A stretch of DNA of 21,213 nucleotides, from positions 1 through 21,213 of the forward strand of contig CAMNQO010000007.1 in assembly GCA_946549475.1 (NCBI GenBank), read 5' to 3'. The stretch is from an uncultured Bacteroidales bacterium. GTDB taxonomy: Bacteria; Bacteroidota; Bacteroidia; Bacteroidales; UBA932. The notes under the pieces were generated by a model. It made no database searches. It was not told the origin of the DNA and saw only the letters and a program-made list of their open reading frames with translations. The position numbers were made by a program, and so were the translations under genes. This document shows, piece after piece, positions 1 to 7,347 of this stretch. How positions within the stretch are numbered: the first letter of the stretch is position 1; the number at the start of each line of letters is the position of its first letter.

Positions 1-486
1 CTGACCCTCAAGCAGGCCGAGGTTCACGGAATGAGCCAGCGCGGGGGAGACGTGCAGAGCAACCTGCGTCTGTCCGACGGAGAGATTTTCAGCGACCTCA
101 TCCCGCTGGGTACGGCCGACCTGGTCATCTCGATGGAGCCGATGGAGGCCCTGCGCTATCTGCCCTGGCTCTCCCGGGACGGCGTGGTCATCACTTCTTC
201 CAAACCTTTTGTCAATATTCCGGACTATCCGGCGGAAGAGGCCCTCGAATCGGCCCTTGCCGCCCTTCCGCACCTTGTCCGGGCAGATATCGAGACCCTT
301 GCCAAGCAGGCGGGCAATCCCAAGGGGGCCAATATGGTCCTGCTTGGAATGGCCGCCTCCCACATCGGCATCGTTTCGACCGATGACCTTCGGGAAGCGC
401 TGGGGCGCATCTTCGCCCGCAAAGGTGACGCCGTCGTCGAAGCCAACCGCCAATGTTTCGACCTCGGACTGGCCGCAGCGAGGTAG
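1..486 (+). CDS. iorB: Indolepyruvate ferredoxin oxidoreductase, beta subunit (5' truncated by window)
   Basis: Reading frame 1 is open from the first base to the TAG at 484-486 and gives 161 residues of a protein that normally has about 190. The missing part is the N-terminal glycine-rich segment. The visible start has the family signature KQAEVHGMSQRGG followed by V-x-S-N-L-R, typical of the gamma/beta-type subunit of 2-oxoacid:ferredoxin oxidoreductases of the IOR class. IOR (with the alpha subunit IorA, presumably just upstream) converts arylpyruvates plus CoA and oxidised ferredoxin to arylacetyl-CoA, CO2 and reduced ferredoxin in the cytoplasm, or runs in reverse. The first internal ATG at 31 lies inside the conserved signature, so it is not the true start. 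The aminotransferase and CoA ligase found downstream support an aromatic 2-oxoacid substrate. Another 2-oxoacid oxidoreductase of the same class is possible but less likely. Confidence 0.88.
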   Translation: MTLKQAEVHGMSQRGGDVQSNLRLSDGEIFSDLIPLGTADLVISMEPMEALRYLPWLSRDGVVITSSKPFVNIPDYPAEEALESALAALPHLVRADIETLAKQAGNPKGANMVLLGMAASHIGIVSTDDLREALGRIFARKGDAVVEANRQCFDLGLAAAR

Positions 487-527
487 CCGGGTCTTCCCCG
501 TTTCATCGTACCAACTAAAAAATAACC

Positions 528-1841
528 ATGAAAAAACAATTATTCCCTCTGTTGCTGGTGCTTCTGCTATCCGTCGCCTGCAGCAAATCGACCCTGACGC
601 TCGACAGGAGCGAACTGACCCTGACCGACCAGGGTATGTACCTTACGGCCACCGTCAATCCTCCGCAGGAACTTGTGTGGACCAGTTCGAATGAGAAAAT
701 CGTCCAGGTATGGAACGGCATTGTCATGCCCGTCAGCAACGGCACCGCCGTCGTGACGGTCAGCACCCTGGACGGGAAGGCCTCGGCCAGCTGTACCGTG
801 ACGGTTTCCGGACATGCCCGCGATTTGTCGAAAGACGGGGCGGCCAACTGCTATATCATCCCCGAACCCGGCCGCTATCGTTTCAAATGCGTAAAGGGCA
901 ACAACGATACCGAAAACGTCATCAACGATGTCTCGGGGGCTAAGGTTCTGTGGGAGAGTACCTTCAAATCGTCGGTAAAGGCGGGGGACCTCGTATCCTC
1001 GATTGCTTATGAAAACAACTGGGTGACCGTTCAGACGGCGGGCCAAGCGGTCAGGGGAAATGCCGTCGTCGCGGTCTTTGACGATTCGGGTGACATCATC
1101 TGGAGCTGGCACCTGTGGTTCTGCCCGCACTTCGTTCCGGAAAACTTGCAACAGACCTATAACGACGGTACCGTCTGGATGGACCGGAACCTCGGCGCTT
1201 CGATGGACGCCCTTTCTTCCAGTTTCGGCCTGATGTACCAGTGGGGCCGCAAAGACCCCTTCCCGGGCCCTTATAATAACAACGGCGACCTTGTGCCCAC
1301 CACCGGGACATTCGAAAAGGTCGAGGCGAGTGCCGATGGCAGCGGTCAGGTGAGTTATACCAATAAGAACCCGATGTCCTTTATAACGACAAGTGTCAAT
1401 GACTCCAAATGGTGCTACAGGGAAGGGGAGGAGAATTGGGCCAAATTATGGCAGGAAGCAACGAAAACCATCTACGACCCCTGTCCTCCGGGCTGGAAAG
1501 TCCCTTCGAGTACCTGGAAGGCTGCGGCGAATGGCGCAAGTGAATCTACCGCCGGACGCATCCGAAACTATGGAGGAACGATTCTGGACTATGTGGCCGA
1601 TCTGGGAGCAGACCTGGCCGGAATGGGTATCCGGCAAGTGACCTATCCCGCCGCGGGATATTGGGATTATAAAGGTGATTTCGGATCAGTGAAGGAGAAG
1701 GTGTATGTGTGGTCCTGTACCCGTAGTTCAACCGATCCCGGGAGTGTGTTGTCGCTGTATGTTACCACTGTAAAAGCCCAATTCCAGATTTATAACAAAC
1801 CGAACGGCGCCCGTTCCGTCCGCTGCGTCAAGGACAACTAA
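528..1841 (+). CDS. Lipoprotein with Big2-like and FISUMP domains
   Basis: The 437-residue protein starts with a basic n-region, a leucine-rich core and a lipobox (L-S-V-A-C, Cys18), so it is predicted to be an exported lipoprotein. Residues about 21-95 resemble a bacterial Ig-like group 2 domain (alternating strands, W-T-S-S-N-E-K, then V-V-T-V-S). Residues about 100-205 contain a segment beginning D-G-A-A-N-C-Y-I-I-P that I know from other Bacteroidetes surface lipoproteins. Residues about 213-437 are a FISUMP domain (Fibrobacter succinogenes major paralogous domain): W-M-D-R-N-L-G-A, Y-Q-W-G-R-K-D-P-F-P, Y-D-P-C-P-P-G-W-K-V-P and a terminal S-V-R-C-V-K-D. The function is unknown; a surface or adhesion role is only inferred. 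It lies 41 bases after iorB with no recognisable promoter of its own, and separates iorB from the related aminotransferase-PaaK-ACT genes, so it may be a lineage-specific insertion. Confidence 0.85.
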   Translation: MKKQLFPLLLVLLLSVACSKSTLTLDRSELTLTDQGMYLTATVNPPQELVWTSSNEKIVQVWNGIVMPVSNGTAVVTVSTLDGKASASCTVTVSGHARDLSKDGAANCYIIPEPGRYRFKCVKGNNDTENVINDVSGAKVLWESTFKSSVKAGDLVSSIAYENNWVTVQTAGQAVRGNAVVAVFDDSGDIIWSWHLWFCPHFVPENLQQTYNDGTVWMDRNLGASMDALSSSFGLMYQWGRKDPFPGPYNNNGDLVPTTGTFEKVEASADGSGQVSYTNKNPMSFITTSVNDSKWCYREGEENWAKLWQEATKTIYDPCPPGWKVPSSTWKAAANGASESTAGRIRNYGGTILDYVADLGADLAGMGIRQVTYPAAGYWDYKGDFGSVKEKVYVWSCTRSSTDPGSVLSLYVTTVKAQFQIYNKPNGARSVRCVKDN

Positions 1842-1862
1842 GCTGCCCACCCCTTTTTGCAT

Positions 1863-1906
1863 ACACAAGTTTGTGTTGCACAACTTTGTGTAACACAAAC
1901 TTGTGT
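1863..1906. promoter_or_regulatory. Triple operator-like array: three 14-bp dyads at 15-bp pitch
   Basis: Three copies of the dyad ACACAA-N2-TTGTGT lie at 1863-1876 (perfect), 1878-1891 (first base G instead of A) and 1893-1906 (perfect). Start-to-start spacing is exactly 15 bases. Read another way, copies 1 and 3 with one flanking base form a perfect 15-bp inverted repeat (1863-1877 with 1892-1906) around copy 2. The array ends near the predicted -33 region of the promoter before the aminotransferase gene, which suggests cooperative binding of a dimeric transcription factor. The motif is shorter than the usual NrdR box and does not match BirA or TyrR consensus as I know them, so the regulator is unknown. 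A second reading is a transcript hairpin followed by TTTTG that ends the lipoprotein mRNA; both could be true. Confidence 0.7.
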
Positions 1907-1931
1907 TTTGTCCGGATTTGTCGTATCTTTG
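1901..1931 (+). promoter_or_regulatory. Predicted Bacteroidetes-type promoter of the aminotransferase-metYX-lysC-lysA unit
   Basis: TATCTTTG at 1924-1931 matches the Bacteroidetes -7 element TAnnTTTG. A TTG at 1901-1903, inside the third dyad, lies 20 bases upstream and fits the -33 position. Transcription would start near 1938, leaving a leader of only about 20 bases before the ATG at 1960. That is too short for a riboswitch, so control is more likely by protein binding to the adjacent operator array. Confidence 0.6.
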
Positions 1932-1959
1932 TGGGTTATTTTGGTTAGAATGACTTGCA

Positions 1960-3273
1960 ATGAAAGTTTTCAGTGAAGAACTTGTCCGGGAAGCCTGCGC
2001 AGCCGGCAGCGTGGCCAATCTCTCCACGGCGACCATCGGCGAGGTGCTGCTGGTCGCCCAATATCTGGAGCAGAAGACCGGCATTCCTTTCATCCGGATG
2101 GATCAGGGCTCGCCCGGCCTGCCGATGAATGCCCACGGCATCGAAGCGGAAATCGCCGCCCTTCGCAGCGGCATCGGCTCCCAATACCCGGCGGCGGCCG
2201 GCGTTCCCGAACTGAAAAAGGCGGCCTCCCGCTTTGTCAAAGCCTTCATCGATATCGATATTTCGCCCCGCAGCTGCGTCCCGACGACCGGCTCCGTCGC
2301 CGCGTCCTTCGGCTCGTTCATCGCCGCCACCCAGCGCATCCCCGGCAAGGACAAGGTCTTGTTTATCGACCCCGGTTTCCCCATCCAGAAATCCCAGCTC
2401 CGCGTACTCGGTATCGGGTGGCGCGAGTTCGACATTTATCCCTGCCGCGGCGCGGAGAAACTCCGGACCCGGCTGGAGGAGGAACTTTCCCGGGGAGACA
2501 TCGCCGCCATCATCTATTCCAACCCCAACAATCCGGCCTGGATTTGTCTGGAAGAGGAAGAACTGGCGGTCATCGGCGAGCTCGCCACAAAGTACGATGT
2601 CATCGTGATGGAAGACCTGGCCTACTTCTGTATGGACTACCGCCGCGACCTGGGACATCCTTTCCAGGCGCCCTACCTGCCGACGGTGGCCCGCTATACC
2701 GGCAATTATATCCTGATGCTCTCGGCCTCCAAGATTTTCAGTTACGCCGGCCAGCGCATCGCCCTGTGCTGCATCAGCGACCGGCTCTATGAACAGCATT
2801 ACCCCGCCCTGGCGGAGCGTTACAAGGATGCCGGCGTGTTCGGCGTGACCCTGACCGCTTCCATCCTCTATATGATTACCAGCGGCTGTACCGCGACGAC
2901 CCAGTACGGCTATGCCCGGATGCTCGACCTTGCCTGCGACGGGGTGATCGATTTCGTGGAAGACACCCGCGAGTACGAGCGTCGGGCGGCCCGGATGAAA
3001 GCGATTTTCCTTCGTCACGGATTTACCGTCGTGTATGACCGCGACGTGACCCGGCCGGTCGGAGACGGTTTCTTCTTCACCCTCGGCTATCCCGGCCTGA
3101 GCGGGGAACAACTGCTCCTCGAACTGATGTACTACGGGGTGAGCAGCATCAGCCTGTCCACCACCGGCAGCCACCGTGAGGGCGTCCGCGCCTGCGTGAG
3201 CCGGATGCGCGAGGAACTGTACCCCGTCCTGGAAGAACGGATGGCGCAATTTGAACAAGACCATAAACGATAA
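1960..3273 (+). CDS. PLP-dependent class I/II aminotransferase, probably aromatic amino acid aminotransferase
   Basis: The 437-residue protein is a fold-type I aminotransferase. Visible landmarks are G-S-P-G-L-P near residue 50, S-N-P-N-N-P at 187-192, M-E-D-L-A-Y at 217-222 (Asp219 would contact the pyridine nitrogen), and S-A-S-K-I-F-S-Y-A-G-Q-R with the PLP lysine at Lys258 and a phosphate-contacting Arg266. It moves an amino group between an amino acid and a 2-oxoacid in the cytoplasm. The exact substrate cannot be read from sequence. The setting (iorB upstream, an aryl-CoA ligase 4 bases downstream, an ACT protein after that) argues for aromatic amino acid/arylpyruvate exchange. An aspartate or methionine-related substrate is the main alternative, because aspartate-family genes follow. 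It is the first gene after the operator array and predicted promoter. Confidence 0.88.
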   Translation: MKVFSEELVREACAAGSVANLSTATIGEVLLVAQYLEQKTGIPFIRMDQGSPGLPMNAHGIEAEIAALRSGIGSQYPAAAGVPELKKAASRFVKAFIDIDISPRSCVPTTGSVAASFGSFIAATQRIPGKDKVLFIDPGFPIQKSQLRVLGIGWREFDIYPCRGAEKLRTRLEEELSRGDIAAIIYSNPNNPAWICLEEEELAVIGELATKYDVIVMEDLAYFCMDYRRDLGHPFQAPYLPTVARYTGNYILMLSASKIFSYAGQRIALCCISDRLYEQHYPALAERYKDAGVFGVTLTASILYMITSGCTATTQYGYARMLDLACDGVIDFVEDTREYERRAARMKAIFLRHGFTVVYDRDVTRPVGDGFFFTLGYPGLSGEQLLLELMYYGVSSISLSTTGSHREGVRACVSRMREELYPVLEERMAQFEQDHKR

Positions 3274-3277
3274 GACG

Positions 3278-4588
3278 ATGATTTGGAATCCGAGCAAAGA
3301 ATGTATGCCCGAAGAACAGAAAAGGGAACTTCAGGGCAAACGCTTGCACAAGGTGGTGGACTATGTCTATCACAATGTCCTGTTCTACCGGACGAAAATG
3401 CAGGAACTGGGCCTCGAACCCGGGGATATCCGGACCATCGACGATATCGTCAAACTGCCTTTCACGACCAAGCAGGACCTGCGGGACAATTATCCCTTCG
3501 GCCTTCAGGCGGCCCCGCAGAGCGAAATCATCCGCATCCACGCCTCGACCGGAACGACGGGCAACCCCACCATCGTGGGCTATACCCGCAAGGATATCGA
3601 TATCTGGAGCGAATGTATGTCCCGCTGCCTGACCGCTTACGGGGTCCGTCGCAGCGACATCTTCTCCGTCGCCTACGGCTACGGCCTCTTTACCGGCGGC
3701 CTGGGGGTGCACTACGGAGTGGAGAACCTCGGCGCGACCGTCGTGCCCGCCTCCACGGGCGGTACGCAGAAGCACGCCAAACTGCTCAAGGACCTGGGCA
3801 TCACCGGTCTGGCCTGTACGCCCTCCTACGCCCTGCACCTCGCGGAAGTCGTGGAGAAATCCGGCATCGGCAAAGATGAACTGAAACTCCGGGTGGGCGC
3901 TTTCGGCGCCGAGCCCTGGACGGAAAGTATGCGTCAGGAAATCGAGTCCCGTCTCGGCCTCAAGGGCTACAATATCTACGGCCTGAGCGAGATTATGGGG
4001 CCCTGCGTCAGTTACGAGTGCGAATGCCAGCACGGCTCCCACATCAACGAGGATCACTTCTACCCGGAAATCATCGACCCGCAGACCCTGCGGCCGATTC
4101 CTGCCGGTGAGGACGGGGAACTGGTCTTCACCACCCTGACCAAGACCGGTATGCCCGTGCTCCGCTACCGGACCCGCGACCTGTGCAGCCTCCTGCCGGG
4201 AGACTGTCCCTGCGGCCGTACCTTCGTGCGGATGTCCTCCATCAAGGGACGCACCGACGATATGCTCATCATCCGGGGCATCAATGTCTTCCCGTCCCAG
4301 GTCGAAAGCGTGCTCCTCGGCATCCCCGAGTGTGCGCCGTACTACCGCCTCATCGTGGACCGCGTCAACAATCTCGACACCCTCACAGTACAGGTGGAAG
4401 CCCGGGCCGAGTATCTTTCCCGGGATATGGACACCCTCTCTCCGATCGCCGCCCTCGAAAAGAAGGTCGCGGCCCGGCTCCGGGATGTCCTCAGCATTTC
4501 CTCCGCCGTCCAGATCAAGATGCCGGGCTCCCTGGAGCGTTTTGAAGGCAAGGCCAAAATCGTAACCGACAACCGAAAATTGATATGA
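3278..4588 (+). CDS. Phenylacetate-CoA ligase family protein (PaaK-like, AMP-forming)
   Basis: The 436-residue protein belongs to the PaaK family of acyl-adenylate-forming enzymes, which activate an arylacetate with ATP and CoA to arylacetyl-CoA. From this start, the N-terminus M-I-W-N-P is the usual family start; a TTG 27 bases upstream is in frame but would overlap the aminotransferase, so I reject it. Motifs: the phosphate loop A-S-T-G-T-T-G-N-P-T at 89-98, Y-G-L-S-E-I-M-G-P in the adenylation core, Y-R-T-R-D-L, then G-R-T-D-D-M-L-I-I-R-G-I-N-V-F-P at the hinge to the C-terminal domain, and a late lysine in F-E-G-K-A-K. The length fits the family. It starts 4 bases after the aminotransferase and overlaps the ACT gene by 4 bases (ATGA), so translation is probably coupled. 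Substrate (phenyl-, hydroxyphenyl- or indoleacetate) is inferred from context. Confidence 0.9.
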   Translation: MIWNPSKECMPEEQKRELQGKRLHKVVDYVYHNVLFYRTKMQELGLEPGDIRTIDDIVKLPFTTKQDLRDNYPFGLQAAPQSEIIRIHASTGTTGNPTIVGYTRKDIDIWSECMSRCLTAYGVRRSDIFSVAYGYGLFTGGLGVHYGVENLGATVVPASTGGTQKHAKLLKDLGITGLACTPSYALHLAEVVEKSGIGKDELKLRVGAFGAEPWTESMRQEIESRLGLKGYNIYGLSEIMGPCVSYECECQHGSHINEDHFYPEIIDPQTLRPIPAGEDGELVFTTLTKTGMPVLRYRTRDLCSLLPGDCPCGRTFVRMSSIKGRTDDMLIIRGINVFPSQVESVLLGIPECAPYYRLIVDRVNNLDTLTVQVEARAEYLSRDMDTLSPIAALEKKVAARLRDVLSISSAVQIKMPGSLERFEGKAKIVTDNRKLI

Positions 4589-4989
4589 TCCAGCAACTGT
4601 CCGTCTTTATGGAGAACCGAACGGGTATCCTGAGCGCCGTTCTCGACATCCTCAAGCAGGCTGAAATCCAACTGTACGCCATCAGCATCGCCGATACGGC
4701 CGACTACGGCATCTGCCGCATCATCTGCGACAACCCCTCCCGGGCCCGCCAGGCCCTGATGGACGCGGGGGTCGCCGCCTCCCTCTCCGATGTCTGCGCC
4801 GTGGAACTGGACAACACGCCCGGCGCCGCAGCCGATATGGTATCGCTCTTCGCCCGCGAAGGACTGAGCCTGGCCTATCTCTACACCTTCCTGTACAAGG
4901 ATCGGCCGGTGATGGTCTTCCGGACCGATGACGCCGCCAAGGCCAAGACCATCCTCGAGTCCGGCGGACTCTGCTGTTTCAACTGGTAA
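4585..4989 (+). CDS. Tandem ACT-domain protein
   Basis: The 134-residue protein consists of two ACT domains and nothing else: residues 1 to about 68 (E-N-R-T-G-I-L with Asn11 and Gly14) and about 69-134 (D-N-T-P-G with Asn77 and Gly80). The N-x-x-G turn before the first helix is the usual site where ACT domains bind amino acids at a dimer interface. It has no catalytic domain, so it most likely senses an amino acid and acts on a partner. The ATGA overlap with the PaaK-like gene points to that ligase as the partner; PaaK-ACT gene pairs are common in anaerobes. The ligand is probably an aromatic amino acid, but with aspartate-pathway genes following, lysine, threonine or methionine cannot be excluded. 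Genome pipelines usually name this an amino acid-binding protein. Confidence 0.88.
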   Translation: MIQQLSVFMENRTGILSAVLDILKQAEIQLYAISIADTADYGICRIICDNPSRARQALMDAGVAASLSDVCAVELDNTPGAAADMVSLFAREGLSLAYLYTFLYKDRPVMVFRTDDAAKAKTILESGGLCCFNW

Positions 4990-5031
4990 AACCGGCGGCC
5001 GCCTCCGTGCGGCTGTCACTGAACGGATAAT

Positions 5032-6321
5032 ATGAACAAGAAACAAAATATCGGCACGCTGTGCGTGCAAGCCGGCTACCAGCCCGGCAAAGGCGATTCC
5101 CGCCAGGTCCCCATCGTCCAGAGCACCACCTTCAAGTATGAGACCAGCGAACAGATGGGTCGCTTATTCGACTTGGAAGAGCCCGGCTATTTCTATTCCC
5201 GTCTGGCCAACCCCACCGTGGACACCGTGGCGGCCAAAGTGGCGGCCTTGGAGGGAGGTGTCGGCGCCCAATTGCTTTCCTGCGGGCAAAACGCCAACTT
5301 CTTCGCCATTTTCAATATCTGCGAGGCGGGGGACCATCTGGTGAGCGCGACGAGCCTCTACGGGGGGACCTTCAACCTCATCAACTGGACGCTCCGCAAG
5401 ATGGGCATCGACATTACCTTCGTCGATCAGAACGCTTCCGAGGAGGAAATCTCCGCCGCCTTCCGGCCCAACACCAAACTGCTTTTCGGCGAGACGCTGA
5501 CCAATCCGACGGTGGATGTCTTGGACATCGAAAAGTTCGCCCGCATCGCCCATTCCCACGGCGTCCCCCTCATCGTGGACAACACCTTCCCGACCCCGGT
5601 GAACTGCCGTCCCATCGAGTGGGGCGCGGACATCGTGACCCATTCCACGACCAAGTATATGGACGGACACGGCGCGGCCGTCGGCGGCGCCATCGTGGAC
5701 AGCGGCAATTTCCCCTGGGACCGCTATGCGGACAAATTCCCGGGCCTGTGCAAGCCGGACGAGAGTTATCACGGCCTGGTCTATACGAAGCATTTCGGGA
5801 AAGCGGCCTACATCACCAAGGTCTGTACGCATCTGATGCGCGACCTCGGCGGCATCCAGAGCCCCCAGAATGCCTTCTATCTCAATCTGGGCCTGCAGAG
5901 CCTGCACGTGCGGATGGTCCGTCACTGCGGGAGCGCCGGCAAGGTCGCCCGCTTCCTGCAAGGCTGCCCGCAGGTCAAGTGGGTGAAATTCCCGGGGCTG
6001 GAAAGCGATTCCCAGTATGCGTCGGCGCAGAAATATATGCCCGGCGGCACTTGCGGCGTGATGGCTTTCGCCCTGAAAGGAGACCGTGCCTTTGCCAGCC
6101 ATTTCATGGATTCGCTTCGGCTTGTGACCATTGAGACCCACGTGGCGGACTGCTACACCTGTATCCTGCATCCCGCCGCCCACACCCACCGCCAACTCTC
6201 CGACGAACAACTGCGGGCCGCAGGCGTGGACCCGGACCTGATCCGGCTGAGCATCGGACTGGAGGATGCGGACGACATCATTGCAGACATCAAGCAGGCG
6301 CTGGAGGCGGCCGGAAAATAA
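5032..6321 (+). CDS. metY: O-acetylhomoserine aminocarboxypropyltransferase / O-acetylhomoserine sulfhydrylase
   Basis: The 429-residue protein is of the Cys/Met-metabolism PLP family. It contains Y-S-R-L-x-N-P-T near residue 55, a long central block V-D-N-T-F-P-T-P at 182-189 and the PLP lysine in S-T-T-K-Y-M-D-G-H-G (Lys208). The length (about 430) and the insertion around residues 230-255 (F-P-G-L, S-Y-H-G-L) fit MetY rather than cystathionine gamma-synthase or beta-lyase, which are near 380. It makes homocysteine from O-acetylhomoserine and sulfide in the cytoplasm. It follows the ACT gene by 42 bases and is followed after 3 bases by metX, which makes its substrate, so the two act in series. 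No separate promoter is evident in the 42-base gap, which does hold a GC-rich potential stem-loop. Confidence 0.93.
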   Translation: MNKKQNIGTLCVQAGYQPGKGDSRQVPIVQSTTFKYETSEQMGRLFDLEEPGYFYSRLANPTVDTVAAKVAALEGGVGAQLLSCGQNANFFAIFNICEAGDHLVSATSLYGGTFNLINWTLRKMGIDITFVDQNASEEEISAAFRPNTKLLFGETLTNPTVDVLDIEKFARIAHSHGVPLIVDNTFPTPVNCRPIEWGADIVTHSTTKYMDGHGAAVGGAIVDSGNFPWDRYADKFPGLCKPDESYHGLVYTKHFGKAAYITKVCTHLMRDLGGIQSPQNAFYLNLGLQSLHVRMVRHCGSAGKVARFLQGCPQVKWVKFPGLESDSQYASAQKYMPGGTCGVMAFALKGDRAFASHFMDSLRLVTIETHVADCYTCILHPAAHTHRQLSDEQLRAAGVDPDLIRLSIGLEDADDIIADIKQALEAAGK

Positions 6322-6324
6322 ACT

Positions 6325-7347
6325 ATGCAGAGACATTCCATCAAGATAGACAAACCTTTTGAGTTTGAAGCGGGCGGTTTCCTGGACTCGCTCGACCTGG
6401 TGTATCACACCTCGCCCCGGGCATACACCCCCGGAGAAAAGGTCGTCTGGGTGTGCCACGCCCTGACGGGCAACTCGGACCCGGAAGAGTGGTGGCCGGT
6501 GATGGTGGGCAAGGGCAAACTCTTCGACCCGGACAAGTATTTCATCGTCTGCGTCAACATCCTTTGCTCTCCCTACGGCTCGAGTTGTCCGGCCAGTACC
6601 AATCCCCGGACAGGCAAGCCTTTCTACTTCGATTTCCCCAAGACCACGGTGCGGGATCTGGTCCGGGCCAACATCCTGGTCCGCAAGCACTTGGGAATCG
6701 AGAAAATCGACCTGATGATCGGTCCCTCCCTCGGCGGCTTCCAGACGCTCGAATGGGTGATTATGGAGCCGGATGTGGTGAAAAACGCCATTTTCCTCGC
6801 CACCGCCACCCGGGCGATGCCCTACCTGGTCGCTTTCAACGAGTCCCAGCGGATGGCCCTCGAAGCCGATCCTACCTTCCGCGAAGCCAAGTCCCTCAAG
6901 GGCGGCGCGGCCGGCCTGAGTTGTGCCCGCAGCATCGCGCTGATTTCCTACCGCAATTACGACTGTTATAATCTGCGCCAGCAGGAGACCGACGACGATG
7001 TCCTCTTTGCCAACCGGGCCTGCACCTACCAGCAGCACCAGGGCTATAAACTCATCAACCGTTTCGATGCCTATTGCTACTGGTATCTTTCCTACTGCTT
7101 CGACAGCCAGAACATCGGTCGGGGGCGCGGCGGCGTGGCTAATGCACTCAAGCGCATCAAAGCCGACTGTATGGTCATCAGCATCGATACGGACATCCTC
7201 TTTCCTCCCAAGCAGGCCTTGCAGACGGCCCGTCTGCTCTCGCACGCATCCTATCACGAACTGACCAGCATCTACGGGCACGACGGTTTCCTGATTGAAG
7301 GGGAACAACTGACAGCCATTTTATCACCCAAAATACAATCCTTATGA
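6325..7347 (+). CDS. metX: Homoserine O-acetyltransferase
   Basis: The 340-residue alpha/beta-hydrolase-fold protein has the landmarks of MetX: C-H-A-L-T-G-N-S near residue 44, the nucleophile elbow G-P-S-L-G-G (Ser135), an acid at Asp290 in D-T-D-I-L-F-P-P, and the catalytic histidine in Y-G-H-D-G-F-L-I-E (His319). It transfers an acetyl group from acetyl-CoA to homoserine, giving the substrate of the MetY encoded just upstream. Acetyl versus succinyl use cannot be settled by eye, but pairing with MetY supports acetyl. The stop codon overlaps the start of the aspartate kinase gene (ATGA), so metX and lysC are probably translationally coupled. Confidence 0.93.
   Translation: MQRHSIKIDKPFEFEAGGFLDSLDLVYHTSPRAYTPGEKVVWVCHALTGNSDPEEWWPVMVGKGKLFDPDKYFIVCVNILCSPYGSSCPASTNPRTGKPFYFDFPKTTVRDLVRANILVRKHLGIEKIDLMIGPSLGGFQTLEWVIMEPDVVKNAIFLATATRAMPYLVAFNESQRMALEADPTFREAKSLKGGAAGLSCARSIALISYRNYDCYNLRQQETDDDVLFANRACTYQQHQGYKLINRFDAYCYWYLSYCFDSQNIGRGRGGVANALKRIKADCMVISIDTDILFPPKQALQTARLLSHASYHELTSIYGHDGFLIEGEQLTAILSPKIQSL

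Noticed and set aside
1863..1906. NrdR box or CRISPR-like repeats
   Set aside because: The dyad is 14 bp with a 2-bp centre rather than the 16-bp NrdR type, the pitch is 15 bp, and there are no spacers, so neither label fits.
3251..3277. TTG start giving a 9-residue longer PaaK-like protein
   Set aside because: It overlaps the aminotransferase by 23 bases, and the family normally begins M-I-W-N-P, which matches the ATG at 3278.
1945..3297. 450-residue minus-strand open frame opposite the aminotransferase
   Set aside because: Shadow of a gene with a full set of PLP-enzyme motifs; it would also run through the promoter leader.
4994..5017. GC-rich stem-loop with a GCGGCCGC palindrome between the ACT gene and metY
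   Set aside because: The stem needs G-T pairs and no T tract follows, so I do not call it a terminator. It may still influence mRNA decay.
5164..7308. 714-residue minus-strand open frame opposite metY and metX
   Set aside because: Antisense shadow of two motif-complete genes; same biased composition.
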